Below, in pieces: positions 58,727-64,000 of a DNA stretch of 64,000 nucleotides (its first letter is position 1; each line of letters opens with the position of its first letter). Both the position numbers and the translations under genes were made by a program. The stretch spans positions 40,225 through 104,224 of the forward strand of contig JAKTNI010000006.1 in assembly GCA_029593505.1 (NCBI GenBank). Direction: 5' to 3'. Below the pieces are notes generated by a model, which worked only from the letters and a program-made list of their open reading frames with translations, was not told the origin of the DNA and did no database searches. Origin of the DNA: Streptococcus suis (GTDB taxonomy: Bacteria; Bacillota; Bacilli; Lactobacillales; Streptococcaceae).

Positions 58727-60007
58727 ATGCAGAAAAGATTGTTGGTATGGTTAGTGCCAATTTTATTTGGCTGGCAGGTAGTTGATAGTACACAAATACC
58801 GTTCGAACTTTTAGCTCAAGAAGAATACGAATTGACACAAACTATTCACGATAAATATTTTAAAACAATCCCTCAAAATCCTAATGTTTATACCATTCAA
58901 GATACTTATTCTGATGTAGAGTTAACACAGATTAAAGGACAACTCCAACCGAATCAATCTTTTTCTATTCGTGAAGTTTTGGTTAATTCGAGTAAACAGT
59001 TGGTTTTTAAATTGAGTACAGGTGAATATATCCTTGCTGACACAACTATACTATTTGATGATGTGATATTAAATGAAATGATTACTGAAGAGTATTATTG
59101 GCTTAATAAAGATTTTACAGTATTGTCATCACCTATTTCGAATGTAAGTAAAAAATTAGATAGTGATTTACAACCTTACAAATCTGTTCTAGTTTCTAAA
59201 ATTACTACAACTCCTAAAGGAAAATTTGCCTATATTTCAGATAAGGGATGGATTTCGATGGATGATTTATCTGAAACAGATAATAGAATGGAATTAGTCC
59301 AACAATTATTATCTAGCAAGTACGATAAAGAAAATATCGCTATCTATGTCAAGCAGTTATCGACGGGTAATATTGCTGAAATCAATCAAGAAAAACAATT
59401 TTATTCAGCTAGCATTGCGAAACTTCCTATTTTATATTACGTTCAGGAACAAATTAATTCGGGTAAAGAGAATCTAACTACTAAAGTCAGATATACATCA
59501 GAATCAATGAATTTTCCCGGTGCCTATTTGGTTAGTGGAAGTGGTTCATTATCTAAAACACCTGATAATAAGGAGTATTTGCTGAAAGAGTTAATTGATA
59601 GAACAGCCAAAGAATCCGATAATGTAGCTAGCAATCTCTTATCTTATTACATTGCCAATCAATTTAATGATGATTTTTATAATACAATAACTGCTATTAC
59701 AGGTAGTAAGTGGGATATGATCACACGTGAAACATCAGTTCAAGTAGCAGGTCGAATGATGGAAGCCTTATACAAACAGAATGGATATGTTTTAGAAAGT
59801 CTTTCTTCAACTCAATTTGATAATCAGCGCATTTCAAAGGATATTACAGTTCCTGTAGCTCATAAAATTGGTGATGCTGATGATGTAAAACATGATGTAG
59901 CTGTTGTATATGCGGATTCTCCTTTTGTTTTATCCATTTTTACAGATAAATCCAGTTATGATGAAATTTCGCAAATTGCAAATGATATTTATGGGATTTT
60001 AAAATAG
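58727..60007 (+). CDS. Secreted serine hydrolase, class A beta-lactamase-like
   Basis: A 426-residue protein with an N-terminal signal segment (LLVWLVPILFGWQVVDS), a non-catalytic region of about 190 residues, then a penicilloyl-transferase fold. Motifs: SxxK as Ser229-Ile-Ala-Lys232, SDN as Ser297-Asp-Asn299, and KTG-like Lys380-Ile-Gly382. It sits in the conserved divIC-tilS interval. The substrate is unknown; it is not evidence of drug resistance. An AAGGAGG site precedes the ATG. Confidence 0.88.
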   Translation: MQKRLLVWLVPILFGWQVVDSTQIPFELLAQEEYELTQTIHDKYFKTIPQNPNVYTIQDTYSDVELTQIKGQLQPNQSFSIREVLVNSSKQLVFKLSTGEYILADTTILFDDVILNEMITEEYYWLNKDFTVLSSPISNVSKKLDSDLQPYKSVLVSKITTTPKGKFAYISDKGWISMDDLSETDNRMELVQQLLSSKYDKENIAIYVKQLSTGNIAEINQEKQFYSASIAKLPILYYVQEQINSGKENLTTKVRYTSESMNFPGAYLVSGSGSLSKTPDNKEYLLKELIDRTAKESDNVASNLLSYYIANQFNDDFYNTITAITGSKWDMITRETSVQVAGRMMEALYKQNGYVLESLSSTQFDNQRISKDITVPVAHKIGDADDVKHDVAVVYADSPFVLSIFTDKSSYDEISQIANDIYGILK

Positions 60008-61276
60008 ATGAAAGAACGATTTTTAAAAGTGGCACAAGAAGGTCACTTTTTTGATAAACATAAGAAAGTTTTAATTGCTTTATCAGGTGGTATAGATTCT
60101 ATGAATCTTTTTTACCTTTTATATGAATACCAGAAACAATTGGGAATTATACTAGGTATTGCTCATGTTAATCATGGACAGAGATTAGAATCTAACAATG
60201 AAGAAGCGTATTTAAAACAAATAGCTACTCAATATGGAGTTCCTTTTTATATTTCTCATTTTGAAGGCGTATTCTCAGAGGCTACAGCTCGTCGGTGGAG
60301 GTATGATTTCTTTAAAAAAGTCATGGTCGAAGAAGGTTACACTGCGTTAGTAACAGCTCATCATACTGATGATCAAGTTGAAACGATATTTATGCGTGTT
60401 ATTCGTGGTAACCGTCTGCGTCATTTATCAGGTATTAAAATGGTTCAACCTTTTGCTACAGGTGAGTTGATTCGACCATTGCTATCCTTTAGAAAATCTG
60501 ATTTGGATAACGTATTTCATTTTGAGGATAGTAGTAATAAAAGTATGAACTATTTTCGGAATAGAGTTAGGAATCACTATTTACCACAGTTAAAAAAAGA
60601 AAATCCAAAAATTGAATCTGCTTTGTCTCATATTGCAAATGAAACCAGTACATTATTTCAAGCTTTACGAGATTTAACTCAAAATATAGATATTACAGAT
60701 ATATCAATTTTTCAACGACAAACAGAATCAGTTCAGGCATATTTATTAGAAGAGTATTTAGAAAAATTTCCTGATTTACAACTATCTCGCTCTCAATTTA
60801 ATCAACTTTTACATATCTTACGTTCTAAAGCAAACTATTTTCATACGTTGAAAAATGGTTATAGAGTTGAGAAAGACTACAAAACTTTTTGTATTAAGAA
60901 AATACAGCTGGAGACGGATAGGCAGTTGAATCAAATCATGATAAAATCAAGAGGAACTTTTTCTTATGGTTCTTATACTTTTTCTTTAAATGAATCACTA
61001 GCAGATGCAGATCATATTCTATATTTCCCAGAAACAGCGCCTATTGTATTGAGGAATAGACAGGCTGGTGATAAGATGATCATTCAGGGTATTCATAAAA
61101 AAATTCGTCGATGGTTTATTGATCAAAAGGTACCACAAAACCTACGTAGAGAAGCAATTATCATTGAACAGATGGGTGAAATTTATGGAATTGCTAATCT
61201 TGTGAGTAGTGATTTGAGTAAATCAGCAAAAAATGGTATAATCAAAGCTACTTTATATATAAAAATGAGAGAGTGA
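60008..61276 (+). CDS. tilS: tRNA(Ile)-lysidine synthase
   Basis: Converts C34 of tRNA-Ile(CAU) to lysidine so that it reads AUA. The 422-residue protein has PP-loop [10 protein letters not shown] near residue 24, the [12 protein letters not shown] motif and the C-terminal substrate-binding domains. It starts directly after the preceding stop. It is essential in most bacteria. Confidence 0.96.
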   Translation: MKERFLKVAQEGHFFDKHKKVLIALSGGIDSMNLFYLLYEYQKQLGIILGIAHVNHGQRLESNNEEAYLKQIATQYGVPFYISHFEGVFSEATARRWRYDFFKKVMVEEGYTALVTAHHTDDQVETIFMRVIRGNRLRHLSGIKMVQPFATGELIRPLLSFRKSDLDNVFHFEDSSNKSMNYFRNRVRNHYLPQLKKENPKIESALSHIANETSTLFQALRDLTQNIDITDISIFQRQTESVQAYLLEEYLEKFPDLQLSRSQFNQLLHILRSKANYFHTLKNGYRVEKDYKTFCIKKIQLETDRQLNQIMIKSRGTFSYGSYTFSLNESLADADHILYFPETAPIVLRNRQAGDKMIIQGIHKKIRRWFIDQKVPQNLRREAIIIEQMGEIYGIANLVSSDLSKSAKNGIIKATLYIKMRE

Positions 61277-61283
61277 AATGACT

Positions 61284-61826
61284 ATGTTAGACAAAGATAT
61301 TAAGAAAATTCTTATTTCAGAGGAAGATATTATTGCAAAAAGCAAGGAATTGGGAAAGTTGCTGACAGAGGATTATGGAGATAAATCTCCCCTTTTAGTT
61401 GGTATTTTAAAAGGCTCTATTCCTTTTATGGCTGAATTGATGAAGCATATTGATACCCATATTGAAACAGATTATATGATTGTTTCAAGTTATCATGGTG
61501 GTACAGAAAGTAGTGGTACTGTCAAAATTATTAAAGATTTAGATAGCAGTGTGGCGGGGCGTCATATTATTTTTATAGAAGATATTATTGATACAGGTCG
61601 TACTTTGAAAGAATTAAAAGAATTGTTTGCATTCCGTCAAGCTGCTTCTATCAAAATTGTTACTCTACTCGATAAACCAGAAGGTCGTGTTGTTGACATT
61701 AAACCAGATTATACTGGATTTACTATTCCAAATGAATTTGTTGTTGGTTTTGGTTTAGACTATGAAGAGTACTATCGTAATCTTCCTTATGTTGGTATCT
61801 TGAAAGAAGAAGTTTATACAAAATAG
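61284..61826 (+). CDS. hpt: Hypoxanthine-guanine phosphoribosyltransferase
   Basis: Purine salvage enzyme making IMP and GMP, 180 residues. The PRPP-binding motif is [13 protein letters not shown] near residue 94, with the flexible loop [11 protein letters not shown]. Two ATGs (61278 and 61284) are in frame. 61284 gives the family-typical [10 protein letters not shown] start and a ten-base spacing from GAGAGAG; the alternative would add two residues. Confidence 0.94.
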   Translation: MLDKDIKKILISEEDIIAKSKELGKLLTEDYGDKSPLLVGILKGSIPFMAELMKHIDTHIETDYMIVSSYHGGTESSGTVKIIKDLDSSVAGRHIIFIEDIIDTGRTLKELKELFAFRQAASIKIVTLLDKPEGRVVDIKPDYTGFTIPNEFVVGFGLDYEEYYRNLPYVGILKEEVYTK

Positions 61827-61850
61827 AAAAAAGGTTTCTTATTATACATT

Positions 61851-63821
61851 ATGAACAATCAATCAAATAAAGGATTTATAAAAAATCCTTTTCTCATTAT
61901 TTTAGCTATTGCAGCTCTTGTTACAGCTTTCCAATTTTTTAGTGCTGGCCAACAAGTAGCAACTCAAGAAATAAGTTATTCACAGGTCATTACTGAGTTG
62001 AAAAATGACAATGTTTCAGAAATTACTTATCAGCCAGATTCCAGTGTTATTAAGATTACTGGACAGTACAAAACTGAAAAAGAAGTAACAGATGATATTG
62101 CTTCATCAATAAAATTATTTCAAGTCTCTAACAAGATAAAATATAAAAATTTCAAATCGCTTATTTTATCATCTGAGACAAATTTGTCAGAATTACAATC
62201 ACTTGCCAATACAAATGGTATAAAAATTACAATAAAACCTGAAAGTTCAAATGGTTTATGGTTTAATATCATTTTAAATCTCCTTCCTCTCATCATTGTC
62301 GGTATTTTCTTCATGATGATGATGAATCAAGGTGGTGGTGCTCGTGGTGCTATGAACTTTGGACGCAATAAAGCTAAGGCTCTTGAGCAAAGTAATATAA
62401 AAGTACGTTTTTCAGACGTTGCAGGTGCAGAAGAAGAAAAACAAGAATTAGTGGAAGTTGTTGAATTTCTAAAAGATCCAAAACGTTTTACAAAACTTGG
62501 TGCGCGTATACCAGCAGGAGTTTTGTTAGAAGGACCTCCCGGAACTGGTAAAACTCTACTTGCAAAAGCAGTTGCTGGTGAGGCTGGAGTTCCATTCTTT
62601 TCTATATCAGGTTCTGATTTTGTAGAAATGTTTGTCGGTGTTGGTGCTAGTCGTGTTCGTTCACTTTTTGAGGATGCAAAAAAAGCAGCACCAGCTATTA
62701 TTTTCATTGATGAAATTGATGCAGTTGGTCGTCAACGTGGAATTGGTATGGGAGGTGGAAACGACGAACGTGAGCAAACCCTCAACCAACTTTTAATTGA
62801 GATGGATGGTTTCGAAGGAAACGAAGGTATTATTGTTATTGCTGCTACAAACAGAAGTGATGTTCTTGATCCAGCTTTACTACGTCCTGGACGCTTTGAC
62901 CGTAAAGTTTTAGTTGGTCGTCCAGATGTTAAAGGACGTGAGGCAATCCTAAAAGTACATGCTAAGAATAAACCGCTAGCAGCAGATGTTGATTTGAAAC
63001 TTGTTGCACAACAAACACCTGGTTTTGTAGGAGCAGACTTGGAGAATGTTCTTAATGAGGCAGCTCTTGTTGCTGCACGTCGAAATAAGACTAAAATTGA
63101 TGCTTCAGATATTGACGAAGCAGAGGATCGTGTAATTGCAGGTCCATCTAAAAAAGATCGTCAGGTTTCTGCTAAGGAAAGAGAACTTATTGCTTACCAT
63201 GAAGCAGGGCATACTATAGTAGGTTTGGTTCTTTCTAATGCTAGAGAAGTTCATAAGGTAACGATTGTTCCTCGTGGTCGTGCAGGTGGTTACATGATTG
63301 CATTGCCAAAAGAAGATCAAATGTTACTTTCTAAAGAGGACATGAAAGAACAATTAGCAGGTCTAATGGGTGGACGTGTAGCAGAGGAAATTATTTTTAA
63401 TACACAAACCACAGGTGCTTCTAATGACTTTGAACAAGCCACTCAGATGGCGCGTGCAATGATCGCAGAATATGGTATGAGTGAGAAGATGGGACCAATG
63501 CAGTATGAAGGAAGCCATGCTATGTTTGGTGGACATACTACTCAAAAACATATTTCTGAACAGACAGCTTATGAACTAGATAATGAAGTTCGTGATTTAT
63601 TGAATGAAGCTCGTAATAAAGCAGCAGAAATTATCCAAGCAAATCGTGAAACACATAAACTCATAGCAGAAGCATTACTTAAATACGAAACACTTGATAG
63701 TGTACAAATTAAATCATTGTACGAGACTGGTAAGATGCCAGAGAATGTTGAACATGAAGAGGAAGACGTTCATCCACTTTCTTTTGAAGAAATTAAAGAA
63801 AAGATGAATGCTCAAGATTAG
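61851..63821 (+). CDS. ftsH: ATP-dependent zinc metalloprotease FtsH
   Basis: A 656-residue membrane AAA+ protease. Two N-terminal spans (about residues 13-28 and 138-158) bracket an extracellular domain. AAA core: Walker A GPPGTGKT (228-235), Walker [12 protein letters not shown] and the pore and SRH motifs. The zinc site is HEAGH (His450, Glu451, His454). It follows hpt by 24 bases. Confidence 0.97.
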   Translation: MNNQSNKGFIKNPFLIILAIAALVTAFQFFSAGQQVATQEISYSQVITELKNDNVSEITYQPDSSVIKITGQYKTEKEVTDDIASSIKLFQVSNKIKYKNFKSLILSSETNLSELQSLANTNGIKITIKPESSNGLWFNIILNLLPLIIVGIFFMMMMNQGGGARGAMNFGRNKAKALEQSNIKVRFSDVAGAEEEKQELVEVVEFLKDPKRFTKLGARIPAGVLLEGPPGTGKTLLAKAVAGEAGVPFFSISGSDFVEMFVGVGASRVRSLFEDAKKAAPAIIFIDEIDAVGRQRGIGMGGGNDEREQTLNQLLIEMDGFEGNEGIIVIAATNRSDVLDPALLRPGRFDRKVLVGRPDVKGREAILKVHAKNKPLAADVDLKLVAQQTPGFVGADLENVLNEAALVAARRNKTKIDASDIDEAEDRVIAGPSKKDRQVSAKERELIAYHEAGHTIVGLVLSNAREVHKVTIVPRGRAGGYMIALPKEDQMLLSKEDMKEQLAGLMGGRVAEEIIFNTQTTGASNDFEQATQMARAMIAEYGMSEKMGPMQYEGSHAMFGGHTTQKHISEQTAYELDNEVRDLLNEARNKAAEIIQANRETHKLIAEALLKYETLDSVQIKSLYETGKMPENVEHEEEDVHPLSFEEIKEKMNAQD

Positions 63822-63829
63822 AAATAAAA

Positions 63830-63866
63830 CTGATAATCTAAAGTAATGATAGATTATCAGTTTTTA
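63830..63866 (+). terminator. Terminator of ftsH
   Basis: ACTGATAATCTA / TAGATTATCAGT, a 12-bp perfect stem with a 9-base loop followed by TTTTTACTTT. Confidence 0.85.
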
Positions 63867-63927
63867 CTTTATGTACATTTCTATAGTATTTTGTTGATAG
63901 AAAAAGCAAAAAAAATAAAAAAAGTTA

Positions 63928-63956
63928 TTGACAAAAAAAAAGTGAGGTGATATACT
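63928..63956 (+). promoter_or_regulatory. rRNA operon promoter
   Basis: Consensus TTGACA (63928-63933), exactly 17 bases including an A-tract, then TATACT (63951-63956), preceded by a long A-rich UP-like region. The downstream leader includes the stem GTCGC / GCGAC near 63965-63981. The position after ftsH and the strength indicate the rrn operon begins just past the window; no rRNA gene itself is inside. Confidence 0.8.
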
Positions 63957-64000
63957 AAGATAGTTGTCGCGTGAGAGCGACAGACAAGACCTTTGAAAAT

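Noticed and set aside
59719..59734. parS-like palindrome (GATCACACGTGAAACA) inside the serine hydrolase gene.
   Set aside because: Only the right half matches; about four positions differ from the consensus, unlike the two 15/16 sites.
62327..62707. A 126-codon minus-strand frame opposite ftsH.
   Set aside because: Ser/Pro/Ala-rich product typical of an antisense shadow; no ribosome site or promoter.

Overview
The window is low-GC Firmicute chromosome and almost certainly a Streptococcus. Evidence: malX-malC-malD-malA-malR synteny, gdpP-rplI-dnaB and mnmG/mnmA clusters, the yaaA-recF / guaB / trpS block, htrA-parB next to dnaA, and the dnaA-dnaN-DUF951-ychF-pth-mfd-rqcP-ftsB-tilS-hpt-ftsH-rrn order. 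The layout looks most like Streptococcus suis or a close relative; the species call is inference. The window spans the replication origin: DnaA-box clusters flank dnaA at about 48.99-49.11 kb and 50.52-50.64 kb, and two parS sites lie to the left. To the right of dnaA every gene is on the plus strand. To the left most housekeeping genes are on the minus strand, so transcription mostly runs with replication.

Region by region. 1-6.5 kb: maltodextrin uptake and breakdown (malX tail, malC, malD, malA, regulator malR, type I pullulanase) followed by an orphan bacteriocin-immunity gene. 6.5-12.4 kb: nrdI, a YitT membrane protein, aspS, an acetyltransferase, an aldo/keto reductase, a cold-shock gene and rpsD. 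12.7-15.6 kb: a TPP-riboswitch-controlled thiamine or thiamine-precursor ABC transporter. 15.7-23.4 kb: veg, dnaB, rplI, gdpP, mnmG, a Nudix gene and mnmA. 23.6-25.2 kb: L-serine dehydratase. 25.3-32.5 kb: a LysM protein, then a long minus-strand run (two M16-family proteins, a RodZ-like protein, pgsA, ecfA1-ecfA2-ecfT). 32.5-37.1 kb: yaaA-recF, guaB, and trpS with a T-box leader. 37.1-42.3 kb: a second YitT protein, an ABC-F ATPase and a large YfhO membrane protein.

42.4-45.7 kb is the accessory island of the window. It holds a small membrane-anchored protein, a truncated lipase, a second copy of the small protein, a full-length lipase with a long helical C-terminal tail, and two small helical proteins translationally coupled to it. 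This resembles a type VIIb-secreted lipase effector of reversed domain order (lipase first, helical targeting domain last) with its immunity and partner proteins. It has undergone a partial tandem duplication. No secretion-machinery genes are in the window.

45.8-46.2 kb has three tRNAs (Asn, Glu, Arg). rlmH, htrA and parB lead to the origin, followed by the conserved dnaA-to-ftsH set. The last 80 bases contain a near-consensus rRNA-operon promoter, so an rrn operon starts just beyond the right edge. Regulatory RNAs and sites readable in the sequence include the TPP riboswitch, the Trp T-box, a candidate CiaR repeat at htrA, a candidate CodY box at guaB, two parS sites and a DnaA-trio unwinding element between dnaA and dnaN.
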